Positions 1-6,398 of a DNA stretch of 6,449 bases are shown piece after piece; the first letter of the stretch is position 1; each line of letters opens with the position of its first letter. Below the pieces are notes generated by a model. The model saw only the letters and a program-made list of their open reading frames with translations. It was not told the DNA's origin and ran no database searches. This stretch comes from Lentisphaeria bacterium. GTDB taxonomy: Bacteria; Verrucomicrobiota; Lentisphaeria; Victivallales; GWF2-50-93. The stretch lies in assembly GCA_020056205.1 (NCBI GenBank), contig JAGVIF010000507.1:1-6449 (forward strand), read 5' to 3'. Both the position numbers and the translations under genes were made by a program.

Positions 1-151
1 CCCGCGTATTTATGTCACGGAACACTAAAAGAGTGCGAAGCCAAACTCAAAAGATCGCTACCGCATTCATATCGCCCATCAGTCGGATCGAAAAAATCCA
101 ATCCACAATCTGACTCGTCTATGCGAAATTTTTAGCTTTACAGGGCACTAG
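1..151 (+). pseudogene. possible decayed XRE-type helix-turn-helix regulator remnant
   Basis: No intact reading frame explains this stretch, but pieces of an XRE-like DNA-binding domain appear in the right order in three different frames. Frame 1 (19-51) gives GTLKECEAKLK, like helix 1. Frame 3 (45-95) gives TQKIATAF followed by ISPISRIEK, like the TQxxIA and ISRIE motifs of helices 2 and 3. Frame 2 (95-151) gives NPIHNLTRLCEIFSFTGH and a stop, like the usual NPTLxxLxRLCxxL segment. A few residues expected between the pieces are missing, as if several small deletions had occurred; one frame switch falls on the six-A run at 91-96. I infer an eroded gene whose start lies left of the window. It could also be chance in a short intergenic region, since each open segment is short. 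No convincing promoter for the downstream regulator was found here. Confidence 0.33.
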
Positions 152-162
152 GTTTAAGATTT

Positions 163-954
163 ATGAAAACGGAAAATATCAATGCGCGGATGAAGAAAAT
201 CCTCGATGCGCTGTCGGGGAGCGGAGAAGTCTCGGTTGCAGATCTCTCCGAGAAGTTCAATGTGTCAACGATGACAATTCGCCGCGATCTGGAATTTCTG
301 GAGCGGCAAAGTTTGCTCACACGTACGCATGGGGGAGCCATCATTGCGCCGCCATCCGTTGCCGCGTTTGAATTTCAGGAGAGCCGAAAATCGCAAATGG
401 CCGAGAAGAATGCCATAGCACAGGCCGCCGCACGGCTTGTGAAGCCGGGAATGACCGTAATCATAGATACTGGAACCACTACGCTCGAGTTGGCGCACGC
501 GCTGAGAGGCATCAAAGGGATAAAAGTTCTAACAAGCTCGCTTGCCATAGCATCCGCGTTGTTGGCTCACGACGGCATAGAACTTGTTCTGCTTGGCGGT
601 ACGGTCAACAGGAACAGCCCTGATCTTTCCGGCCCCTTGACCGAGAGCAATATATCCGCTTTCCGCGCGGAACTCGCATTCATAGGCGCGGATGCCGCGG
701 ACAATCGCGGGTTCTACACTGACAGCCAGCAAATAGCGCAGGTTTCGCGGGCGATGATTGCCAGCGCTCAAAAAGTGATTTTACTGCTCGACAGCAGCAA
801 ATTCGAGAAAACAAATTTTGTGCGGATCGCCGGATGGGGAAACGTGGACATGTTGTTCGTGGACGAGCATCTGAATGCAAAAACCGTGAAATGGCTTAAA
901 AAAACTATAAAAAACTATAGTTTGGCTCCGATCGCCACCAAGGAGAAAACATGA
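163..954 (+). CDS. DeoR/GlpR-family transcriptional regulator
   Basis: This is a 263-residue sugar-responsive repressor of normal length for the family. The N-terminal winged helix-turn-helix spans about residues 10-60 and carries the DeoR signature: VSTMTIRRDL at 34-43, then the HGGA motif at 56-59. The C-terminal DeoRC sensor domain (about 75-235) shows IDTGTTT at 101-107, a phosphate-binding-type loop, then LLGGTVN at 143-149, GADA at 175-178 and DSSKF at 210-214. Family members usually bind a phosphorylated sugar intermediate and release their operator. As first gene of the operon, overlapping the next by ATGA, it most likely controls the four enzymes and perhaps itself; the effector is unknown. 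The start at 163 has only a weak TAGG-like site at 149-152. A second ATG at 190 would still keep the whole HTH, but 163 gives the commoner length. The last 20 residues (KTIKNYSLAP...) are poorly conserved in kind and contain a repeat described separately. Confidence 0.95.
   Translation: MKTENINARMKKILDALSGSGEVSVADLSEKFNVSTMTIRRDLEFLERQSLLTRTHGGAIIAPPSVAAFEFQESRKSQMAEKNAIAQAAARLVKPGMTVIIDTGTTTLELAHALRGIKGIKVLTSSLAIASALLAHDGIELVLLGGTVNRNSPDLSGPLTESNISAFRAELAFIGADAADNRGFYTDSQQIAQVSRAMIASAQKVILLLDSSKFEKTNFVRIAGWGNVDMLFVDEHLNAKTVKWLKKTIKNYSLAPIATKEKT
899..923. repeat. phased A-tract tandem repeat ending in a 12-bp palindrome
   Basis: The 10-base unit AAAAAACTAT occurs twice in tandem at 899-908 and 909-918. 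The second copy runs into the perfect 12-base palindrome AAACTATAGTTT at 912-923. It lies inside the 3' end of the regulator gene and 27 bases before the start codon of the oxidoreductase gene. A-tracts spaced one helical turn apart are known to bend DNA, and a palindrome is a typical binding shape for a dimeric repressor. TATAGT at 916-921 also resembles a -10 element, although no good -35 lies 16-18 bases upstream. A regulatory role is inference; the repeat also encodes ordinary lysine-rich protein sequence. Confidence 0.35.
940..946 (+). promoter_or_regulatory. ribosome binding site of the oxidoreductase gene
   Basis: AAGGAGA stands four bases before the ATG at 951. It is a strong Shine-Dalgarno match located inside the end of the regulator gene. 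It supports the ATGA-overlap start and points to translation of the second gene from the same message. Confidence 0.8.
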
Positions 955-2105
955 GAACTGTCCGTTTCGGAATAATTGGCTGCGGTCTTATGGGACGTGA
1001 ATTTGCCAGCGCTGCGGCGCGCTGGTGCCACCTTGCGGAAATGAATGTCCGCCCGGAGATCGCGGCAGTATGCGACAGCAATGCTTCGATGACAAAATGG
1101 TTTTCAGACAATTTTGCGTCAATCAGGCAAATTTCCGCCGATTACCGTGAAATTCTGGCCAATCCGGAGGTCGAAGCCGTCTATATCGCAGTCCCCCACA
1201 ATCTCCACGCCGAGTTCTACTGCGCCGCCATTGAGGCGGGCAAACATCTAATGGGAGAAAAACCCTTTGGCATTGATATCCATGCCAACCGACGGATAAT
1301 GTCATGCATTAGGCATCATCCGGAAGTCTTTGTGCGATGCAGTTCGGAGTCCATTTTCTTCCCGTCAATGCAGCGCATAGGAAGAATGCTCGAATCCGGT
1401 GTTTTCGGCAGAATCATCGAAGTAAACAGTGGATTCCTGCACTCAAGCGATCTCGATCCGTCCAAACCCATCAACTGGAAACGAATACTGAAATTCAACG
1501 GCGAATACGGCTGCATGGGAGACCTCGGCATGCATGCCTGCCACATGCCATTCCGCGCCGGATGGTATCCCAAAGACGTGCGGGCAATTCTCTCCAACAT
1601 CGTTCCAGAGCGCCCGGACGGAAAGGGAGCAGTTGTACCGTGTGAGATTTGGGACAATGCGACACTGCTTTGCGCTACGGATGATGTTGACGGGAATGAA
1701 TTTCCCATGACTATCAAGACGCAGCGGATCGCTCCGGGAAACACCAACACGTGGTTCATCGAGATATTTGGCGCAAAGGCATCCGCGCGATGGAGCAGCA
1801 AACAGGCGAATACGCTTGAAATTATGGAATACAAAGGCGGAGAACAGGCATGGCAAGTTTTCGACATGGGACATGGCATGTCCTATAAATCAATAACAGG
1901 CGGAATTTTTGAGACCGGATTTTCCGACACAATCCTCCAGATGTGGGCGGCTTTCCTATATGAATTCGACAAAGGGAAGCCCATTGCGAAATTCGCGGGA
2001 ACTGTAACGCCATCCGAGGTTGAGGCAAGCCACCATCTTTTTTCCGCCGCCTTGGAATCCGAACGGAAATGTTCCGTCGAAAAAATAAAACCGGAAACTT
2101 TATGA
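951..2105 (+). CDS. Gfo/Idh/MocA-family NAD(P)-dependent oxidoreductase
   Basis: A 384-residue protein of the family that oxidises or reduces hydroxyl groups of sugars, inositols and related compounds with NAD(P). The N-terminal Rossmann fold (about 1-125) has the dinucleotide loop GCGLMG at 10-15, an acidic CDSN at 41-44 after the second strand, VPHNLHAEF at 81-89, and the family EKP motif at 103-105 with catalytic lysine 104. The C-terminal domain contains GDLGMHACH at 190-198, where D191 and H195 match the Asp/His pair of the active site. Length is typical (330-400). No signal peptide is visible, so it should be cytoplasmic. It starts within an ATGA overlap of the regulator and overlaps the kinase the same way, suggesting coupled translation. 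Substrate is not readable from the sequence. A sugar dehydrogenase making a lactone, or a 3-keto-sugar forming enzyme, are the likeliest options. Confidence 0.93.
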   Translation: MRTVRFGIIGCGLMGREFASAAARWCHLAEMNVRPEIAAVCDSNASMTKWFSDNFASIRQISADYREILANPEVEAVYIAVPHNLHAEFYCAAIEAGKHLMGEKPFGIDIHANRRIMSCIRHHPEVFVRCSSESIFFPSMQRIGRMLESGVFGRIIEVNSGFLHSSDLDPSKPINWKRILKFNGEYGCMGDLGMHACHMPFRAGWYPKDVRAILSNIVPERPDGKGAVVPCEIWDNATLLCATDDVDGNEFPMTIKTQRIAPGNTNTWFIEIFGAKASARWSSKQANTLEIMEYKGGEQAWQVFDMGHGMSYKSITGGIFETGFSDTILQMWAAFLYEFDKGKPIAKFAGTVTPSEVEASHHLFSAALESERKCSVEKIKPETL

Positions 2106-3460
2106 TTAAACAAAAAGACATAGACGACAAGAGCATTTGCTTGATCGGATTAGACATAGGGACAAGCGCCATAAAGGGTGTATTGGTCAGAGCGGACGGC
2201 AAAGTCCTGGCAGAGGCCGGAACTGAGACGGCATTCCTCCATCCGGAAGAAGGGCAGGTGGAGATCGAACCAGAACGGCATTACGAAAATGTCTGCGGCG
2301 TAATTCGCAGATTGGCCGCATCCGCGCCATGCAGAGTTGCGGCGCTGTCCATGGCGGCCGCATCGGGCAATACGCTCTTGACCGATTCCGAGGCTCGGCC
2401 GCTCTGCAACATAATCAGTTGGATGGATCAGAGAGCTGTCCGGCAGGCTCCGAAGCCGCTGGCCGAAATCTCATCCGCAGAACTCGCGCAAATATGCGGT
2501 TGGCCATGCGTAAACAGTTTCCCCTTGGCCCATCTCGCATGGCTGCGCGAAAATCGCAGTGAAATTTATTATGGGGCAGGGCATTACGGGATGGACACCG
2601 ACTGGCTAATCTTTCGGCTCACCGGAAAATGGGTGATGGATCATTCCACCGCTTCGACTTTTCATCTTCAGGAGCAAGTGTCAGGCAATTATCACCTCAA
2701 ATTTCTGGATTTGCTTGAGATTCCGATGAAAAAACTTTCGCCCCTGCTTCCATCGGCTTCAGCTGTCGGATCATTGCTTCCACAGTCCTTGCGCGATACA
2801 GGGCTTTCACCGGAAACAATCCTCGTGTCAGGCTGCTTCGATCATCCGGCAGCTGCGCGTGCGTCAGGGATATTGAAGTCCGGACAATTGATGCTTTCTT
2901 GCGGGACATCATGGGTTGGATTCACTCCGGTAACTGATCGAAAAAGGATTATAGACGCGGAGATGCTATGCGACCCTTTCCTCTCAAGGAAAAAGGGGCC
3001 GTGGGGCGGAATTTTCTCCGTGCCATACATTGGCCGCGCGATTGACTGGTATGTAAACAACGTGATAGCTCCTAATGAAAATGACAGGATGAGAATTTTT
3101 AACGAATCTGCGGCAGAGGCGGGCGCCGGCGCCAATGGTTTGGAAATAGATTTGCGGCTTGCGCCAAAACGCATTGAAGCTGAGCGCAAAAATATCAGCC
3201 GCGCCGTCATGGAAGGCGCCGCGCGTCTCATAAAAGGAAAAATCACGGAATTGAAGAGGCATGGGTTCAATTTTGACCAAGCTGTGATGGTTGGTGGACC
3301 AACCCAAAGTCCAATCTGGCCCGGAATAACGGCGGAAATCACCGGAATGGAAGTAACAACAGGCTCTATGACTGCGGGAGCGCAAGGCGCTGCCATCTTG
3401 GCCGGCATTGGAATCGGCATTTATCGTGATGAATACGCGGCATTGGCTGCAAGGAGATAG
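2102..3460 (+). CDS. FGGY-family carbohydrate kinase (xylulokinase-like)
   Basis: Using the ATG at 2102 the protein has 452 residues. An in-frame ATG at 2069 would add 11 residues. I prefer 2102 because it gives the ATGA overlap seen at the previous junction, has a GGAAA sequence at 2093-2097, and places the first conserved strand near the N-terminus. FGGY kinases phosphorylate ketoses, pentitols and similar sugars with ATP. Visible motifs are the phosphate-1 loop GLDIGTSAIKGVL (16-28), the sugar-binding SWMDQRA (106-112, with D109 and R111), the catalytic-base region SGCFDHPAAA (243-252, D247), an SCGTSW adenosine/phosphate-2 loop (266-271), and VGGPTQSPIW (397-406) of the C-terminal domain. 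It is somewhat shorter than most xylulokinases (about 480-520) but no domain is missing. It probably phosphorylates the ketose made by the isomerase at the end of the operon. The sequence motifs alone do not name the sugar. Confidence 0.92.
   Translation: MIKQKDIDDKSICLIGLDIGTSAIKGVLVRADGKVLAEAGTETAFLHPEEGQVEIEPERHYENVCGVIRRLAASAPCRVAALSMAAASGNTLLTDSEARPLCNIISWMDQRAVRQAPKPLAEISSAELAQICGWPCVNSFPLAHLAWLRENRSEIYYGAGHYGMDTDWLIFRLTGKWVMDHSTASTFHLQEQVSGNYHLKFLDLLEIPMKKLSPLLPSASAVGSLLPQSLRDTGLSPETILVSGCFDHPAAARASGILKSGQLMLSCGTSWVGFTPVTDRKRIIDAEMLCDPFLSRKKGPWGGIFSVPYIGRAIDWYVNNVIAPNENDRMRIFNESAAEAGAGANGLEIDLRLAPKRIEAERKNISRAVMEGAARLIKGKITELKRHGFNFDQAVMVGGPTQSPIWPGITAEITGMEVTTGSMTAGAQGAAILAGIGIGIYRDEYAALAARR
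3451..3458 (+). promoter_or_regulatory. ribosome binding site of the amidohydrolase gene, inside the kinase stop region
   Basis: AAGGAGAT lies over the last kinase codons and shares its final base with the kinase stop codon TAG. It is four bases before the ATG at 3463. It fixes the start and implies that ribosomes finishing the kinase can reinitiate on the next gene. Confidence 0.8.
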
Positions 3461-3462
3461 AA

Positions 3463-4494
3463 ATGGGTGTTGATTTCAAAAACACGGATCGGCAAATATA
3501 CGAACAAGAGCTGGAGGATTTCCTGCCTGATAAAATATTCGACGCCCACGTTCATCTCTTCGACGAGTCATGCGTACCTGAAGGCTATGAGTTTCCAACC
3601 AAATCCTGTTACCGGAAATTTGACTGTAAGTTCACTATGGAAGACTATCTTGGGCACATGGACAAAATGCTCCCTGGACATGAATTGCATTTAAATCATT
3701 TCGGGCATCCTTCCCCTGATTTTGATCTTGATGCGTCCGCAAGATACACAGGGAAAGTGTCGGACAATAAAAAATATTACGGGATGTCCATGGTTTCCCC
3801 TCACGACAAGATTTCAAATATACGTAAGCGGATATTGGATAACCGCCTTGTAGGCTATAAGCCATATCTCGATTTTGTTGATTGGAAAAAACCTATAGAT
3901 GTTACCATTCACGACATGTTGCCTGCCGGGCAGATGCGATTCGCCGATGAGCGCGGACTTGCGGTCGTTTTGCACATTCCCCGTTCCGGCCGCTTGACCA
4001 ATCCTCTCAACCAAAAGCAGATGGTGGATATATGCCGCCGATATCCCGGAGCCAAAATCATTTTCGCCCACATCGGCAGGGCATATTACCTGAAGAATGT
4101 CGTCGGCTTCCTGGACGGCATCGCGGAATGTCCCAACGCATATCTCGATACTGCAATGGTCAACCATGAGGGCGTACTCGAATACACGTTCAGGAATTTC
4201 CCGATTGACCGCATCCTCTTTGGTTCAGATGCGCCTATAGCTCTTCTTCGCGGAAAATCTGTGGAGATAAACAACCAATACGCATACCTGATGGGCGAGG
4301 ACTATGAGATCGGAACAGCGATCTACGACGCAAACCACGCAGTTGATTTCACTTTCTTTTTTTATGAACAGATTCGTGGAATCAAATTGGCCTCGCTGCG
4401 TGCCGGCCTCTCAAAAACGGATATAAAAGGCATATTTTTCAACAACGCAAATAGCCTGTTCAGTCAAATAGCAAAACAAAATTTTGGAAAGTGA
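3463..4494 (+). CDS. amidohydrolase-2 family TIM-barrel metal-dependent hydrolase
   Basis: A 343-residue protein of the COG2159/amidohydrolase-2 type, whose known members include decarboxylases such as ACMSD. Related amidohydrolases (COG3618) hydrolyse sugar lactones. The metal site is readable: the HxH of DAHVH (H29, H31) at the end of the first strand, H171 in VLHIPRSGR, H203 in FAHIGR and D256 in FGSDAP, matching the one-metal arrangement of this family. GYKPY at 131-135 and FFNNAN at 325-330 are further family marks. There is no signal peptide. An insert rich in charged and aromatic residues (about 35-105) sits between the first strand and the rest of the barrel and may shape the substrate pocket. 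It starts two bases after the kinase stop. In this context a sugar lactonase fed by the oxidoreductase is attractive, but a decarboxylase or other hydrolase cannot be excluded. Confidence 0.88.
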   Translation: MGVDFKNTDRQIYEQELEDFLPDKIFDAHVHLFDESCVPEGYEFPTKSCYRKFDCKFTMEDYLGHMDKMLPGHELHLNHFGHPSPDFDLDASARYTGKVSDNKKYYGMSMVSPHDKISNIRKRILDNRLVGYKPYLDFVDWKKPIDVTIHDMLPAGQMRFADERGLAVVLHIPRSGRLTNPLNQKQMVDICRRYPGAKIIFAHIGRAYYLKNVVGFLDGIAECPNAYLDTAMVNHEGVLEYTFRNFPIDRILFGSDAPIALLRGKSVEINNQYAYLMGEDYEIGTAIYDANHAVDFTFFFYEQIRGIKLASLRAGLSKTDIKGIFFNNANSLFSQIAKQNFGK

Positions 4495-4498
4495 GGAG
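4493..4498 (+). promoter_or_regulatory. ribosome binding site of the isomerase gene, long spacing
   Basis: GAGGAG begins within the amidohydrolase stop codon TGA and is followed by an 11-base AT-rich spacer before the ATG at 4510. That spacing is longer than the usual 5-9 bases. The next in-frame ATG at 4525 would be 26 bases away and has no site of its own, so 4510 is the better start. The isomerase may be translated less strongly than its neighbours. Confidence 0.6.
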
Positions 4499-4509
4499 TC
4501 GTAAATAAA

Positions 4510-5916
4510 ATGAACACAACGAACATGCCGCAAGCGGGTCTCCTGCCGTTCTATCTCAAGCTATACGATGATATCATGCCGGAACACCGGGATGCCTTTA
4601 ACAGTTTTGCCAGGCGCATTGCCGCCGCGCTGGAGGCGCATGGCATATGTGTGCAAATCGCGTCGGTATGCAGAGTCAAAAATGAATTTGAAGATGCCAT
4701 CCAAAGTTTCGAGCGGGACAAAATTGATTGCATCATTACGCTGCATCTCGCATACTCGCCGTCGCTCGAATCAATTGAAGCCGTCTGTCGGACCAGACTG
4801 CCGATCATCATCCTCGACACCACTATGGATGCGGCATTCGGGGGCGATGTTTCACCGGACAAGATAATGTTCAACCATGGAATTCATGGTGTGATGGATT
4901 TTGCTTCGATGATGAAGCGCCGAGGGCGCCCATTCGAGATAGTGGCAGGGCACGATTCTGATCCGTTGCTCATCGATAGGACAGTTGATATGGTGAAAGC
5001 GGCTTCCGCCGCGAATTACATGCGTCGGAGTCAGGTTCTGCGCATCGGAGAAGCCTTCAAAGGAATGGGGGATTTTTTGGTCAGAGAAGATGTATTGGCG
5101 GACAAGCTCGGAATTCAGGTACGGCAGATTGGGATCGAACTGCTTGATGAGGCCGTCTCTAAAGTCGAACTTGCTGAAATTGAGGCTGAGCTTGCCGGGG
5201 ATGCCATACAATTCTCCTGCGAAATTTCCAGAGAGGCGCATGAACGTTCCGTCCGCGTCGGACTCGGTCTGCGGCGCATACTGGAGCAAGGCGGTTATAA
5301 TGCCATGAGCATCAACTTTCAAATATTCGACCGCAAGGACCGCCCAGCCTGCGCGATGCCTTTCCTCGAGATTTCCAAGGCGATGGCGTGCGGTATAGGT
5401 TATGCCGGTGAGGGGGACGTGCTTACCGCCGCTCTTGTCGGAGCGTTGTCTCGCGCTTTCGGTGAAACAACTTTTACAGAGATATTTTGCGCCGATTGGG
5501 CAGGAGACTGCCTCTTCCTTTCACACATGGGTGAGATAAGTCTGTCAATCGCCGGTGGCAGACCGCGTGTTTTCGAAAAACCGTTTATATTTGGCGGAGG
5601 CATGAATCCTGCCGTCCTGACCTGCGCCGTGAGACCGGGGTCAGCAGTCTTCGTGAACCTCGCACCCGGTCCCGATGACAGCTTCTCTCTCATCGTCGCG
5701 CCAGTCGAGGTGCTCGCCGAAGACGCTTCGCTCAAACCGGACATGCGCGATGTTATTCGAATTTGGATTCGGCCGCAATGCAAGATTGCGAATTTTCTTG
5801 AACAATATTCGCGCGCCGGAGGAACCCATCACAGCGCACTCGTGCTGGGCGAACATACAGAAGCCATCGCCGCCTTCGGACGCATGATGGACATGGATGT
5901 GGTCCATATTGATTGA
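4510..5916 (+). CDS. L-arabinose/L-fucose isomerase-like sugar isomerase (AraA-like)
   Basis: A 468-residue relative of L-arabinose isomerase (about 470-500 residues), enzymes that convert an aldose to a ketose using Mn2+. All four metal-ligand/catalytic positions of the family are present: E301 in GYAGEGD, E324 in TTFTEIF, H339 in FLSHMGE and H440/H441 in AGGTHHS. They correspond to E306, E333, H350 and H450 of E. coli AraA. Other AraA-like landmarks are FNHGIHGVMD at 121-130, VLRIGEAFKGMGDF at 176-189 and RRILEQGGYNA at 255-265. The N-terminal domain, which forms part of the neighbouring subunit's site in AraA, has diverged. There is no araB- or araD-like gene beside it, so I do not call it araA; the substrate may be another pentose or hexose. 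It likely supplies the ketose for the FGGY kinase. It is the last gene of the operon. Confidence 0.88.
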   Translation: MNTTNMPQAGLLPFYLKLYDDIMPEHRDAFNSFARRIAAALEAHGICVQIASVCRVKNEFEDAIQSFERDKIDCIITLHLAYSPSLESIEAVCRTRLPIIILDTTMDAAFGGDVSPDKIMFNHGIHGVMDFASMMKRRGRPFEIVAGHDSDPLLIDRTVDMVKAASAANYMRRSQVLRIGEAFKGMGDFLVREDVLADKLGIQVRQIGIELLDEAVSKVELAEIEAELAGDAIQFSCEISREAHERSVRVGLGLRRILEQGGYNAMSINFQIFDRKDRPACAMPFLEISKAMACGIGYAGEGDVLTAALVGALSRAFGETTFTEIFCADWAGDCLFLSHMGEISLSIAGGRPRVFEKPFIFGGGMNPAVLTCAVRPGSAVFVNLAPGPDDSFSLIVAPVEVLAEDASLKPDMRDVIRIWIRPQCKIANFLEQYSRAGGTHHSALVLGEHTEAIAAFGRMMDMDVVHID

Positions 5917-5923
5917 CAACAGA

Positions 5924-5955
5924 GAAATTTGGAATTTCCGAAATCGCCGGAATTC
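5924..5955. other. overlapping small inverted repeats after the isomerase gene
   Basis: The 113-base gap 5917-6029 contains two overlapping, mutually exclusive potential hairpins. In one, GAAATT (5924-5929) pairs with AATTTC (5933-5938) around a three-base loop. In the other, GAATT plus CCG (5932-5940, one T bulged) pairs with CGGAATTC (5948-5955) around a seven-base loop. An eight-base palindrome CTCATGAG follows at 5955-5962. There is no T-run after the stems, so this is not a standard intrinsic terminator. It may stabilise or weakly end the operon message. A functional role is only inferred. Confidence 0.25.
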
Positions 5956-5978
5956 TCATGAGCCTTCTTGGAATAATA

Positions 5979-6007
5979 TTGATTTCAGTCTAAGGAATCG
6001 TTAAAAC
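5979..6007 (+). promoter_or_regulatory. weak candidate sigma-70-type promoter before the GNAT gene
   Basis: TTGATT (5979-5984) and TAAAAC (6002-6007) are separated by 17 bases and each match four of six consensus positions. The gap after the isomerase makes an independent promoter reasonable, but the match is poor and such pairs are common by chance in AT-rich DNA. Confidence 0.18.
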
Positions 6008-6015
6008 ATTGACAG

Positions 6016-6023
6016 AAAGGTGA
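6016..6023 (+). promoter_or_regulatory. ribosome binding site of the GNAT gene
   Basis: AAAGGTGA lies six bases before the ATG at 6030. It supports this start, and it shows that the 5' end of the gene is intact even though its 3' end appears damaged. Confidence 0.6.
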
Positions 6024-6029
6024 ATTGAA

Positions 6030-6398
6030 ATGACAGAGCAAATTCCCCAGCTTCGAATGGTCATCAGATACCTCTATAGATGGAGCTTTGACGAGCCCCT
6101 CACATCCGGGTTCAGTATCCGGACTTATCGTCCCGGCGATGAGGAACACTGGTGCCTCATCATATCCGAATCATTCCATGAGGAGTTCAAGTTGGACAAA
6201 TGGCAGAAGCAAATGCTCGAAAAAGAAGGATACGGGCCGGAGCGGGTCTTCTTCATCTTCGACGGTGCAGGAGTACCCTGCGCCACTGCCGCCGCCATGC
6301 GCATTGGCGGTGAACAGCACGGGTATGTCCACTATGTGGGGACCAGACCGGGGGATTGCCCCGTGATTGTTGAAACTCAGATGGTTTCCTTCCATTGA
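6030..6398 (+). CDS. N-terminal part of a GNAT N-acetyltransferase, probably truncated
   Basis: The 122-residue product reads as the first half of a GNAT-fold acetyltransferase. IRTYRPGDEEHWCLIISESF at 30-49 is the usual first strand and helix. RVFFIFDGAGVPCATAAA at 72-89 is the strand 2-3 hairpin. GYVHYVGTRPGD at 98-109 is strand 4, which normally leads straight into the acetyl-CoA pyrophosphate loop (R/Q-x-x-G-x-G/A). That loop is absent. The pattern breaks at about residue 109 (base 6356), and 13 unrelated residues (CPVIVETQMVSFH) precede the stop. Typical single-domain members have 150-200 residues, so the cofactor site and C-terminal helices are missing and the product should be inactive. 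A possible remnant of the C-terminus lies in another frame just downstream. It has a good ribosome binding site and is separated from the sugar operon, so it may be unrelated in function. A genuine short protein remains possible. Confidence 0.55.
   Translation: MTEQIPQLRMVIRYLYRWSFDEPLTSGFSIRTYRPGDEEHWCLIISESFHEEFKLDKWQKQMLEKEGYGPERVFFIFDGAGVPCATAAAMRIGGEQHGYVHYVGTRPGDCPVIVETQMVSFH

Noticed and set aside
137..160. TTTACA (137-142) and TAAGAT (155-160) considered as a promoter for the regulator.
   Set aside because: They are separated by 12 bases instead of about 17, and transcription would begin at or beyond the start codon.
909..915. A_AAA_AAC heptamer in the correct frame for -1 ribosomal frameshifting near the end of the regulator gene.
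   Set aside because: The -1 frame meets TAG at 918-920 immediately, so slippage would only remove a few residues from a poorly conserved tail. It most likely results from the A-rich repeat.
1316..1879. 187-codon open frame on the minus strand.
   Set aside because: It lies wholly antisense to the well-supported oxidoreductase gene, shows no recognisable motif, and has the composition of a shadow frame.
2069..2101. Longer N-terminus for the FGGY kinase starting at the ATG at 2069.
   Set aside because: It adds 11 basic residues with no family counterpart and has no well-spaced ribosome binding site. The ATG at 2102 gives the same ATGA overlap as the previous gene pair.
2842..3420. 192-codon open frame on the minus strand.
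   Set aside because: It is antisense to the kinase gene, whose motifs are intact throughout. The proline/serine/alanine-rich translation looks like a mirror of coding sequence.
4510..5916. Naming the isomerase araA and the operon an arabinose operon.
   Set aside because: The kinase is not AraB-like, no ribulose-phosphate epimerase is present, and an oxidoreductase and an amidohydrolase are included, so the substrate is not established.
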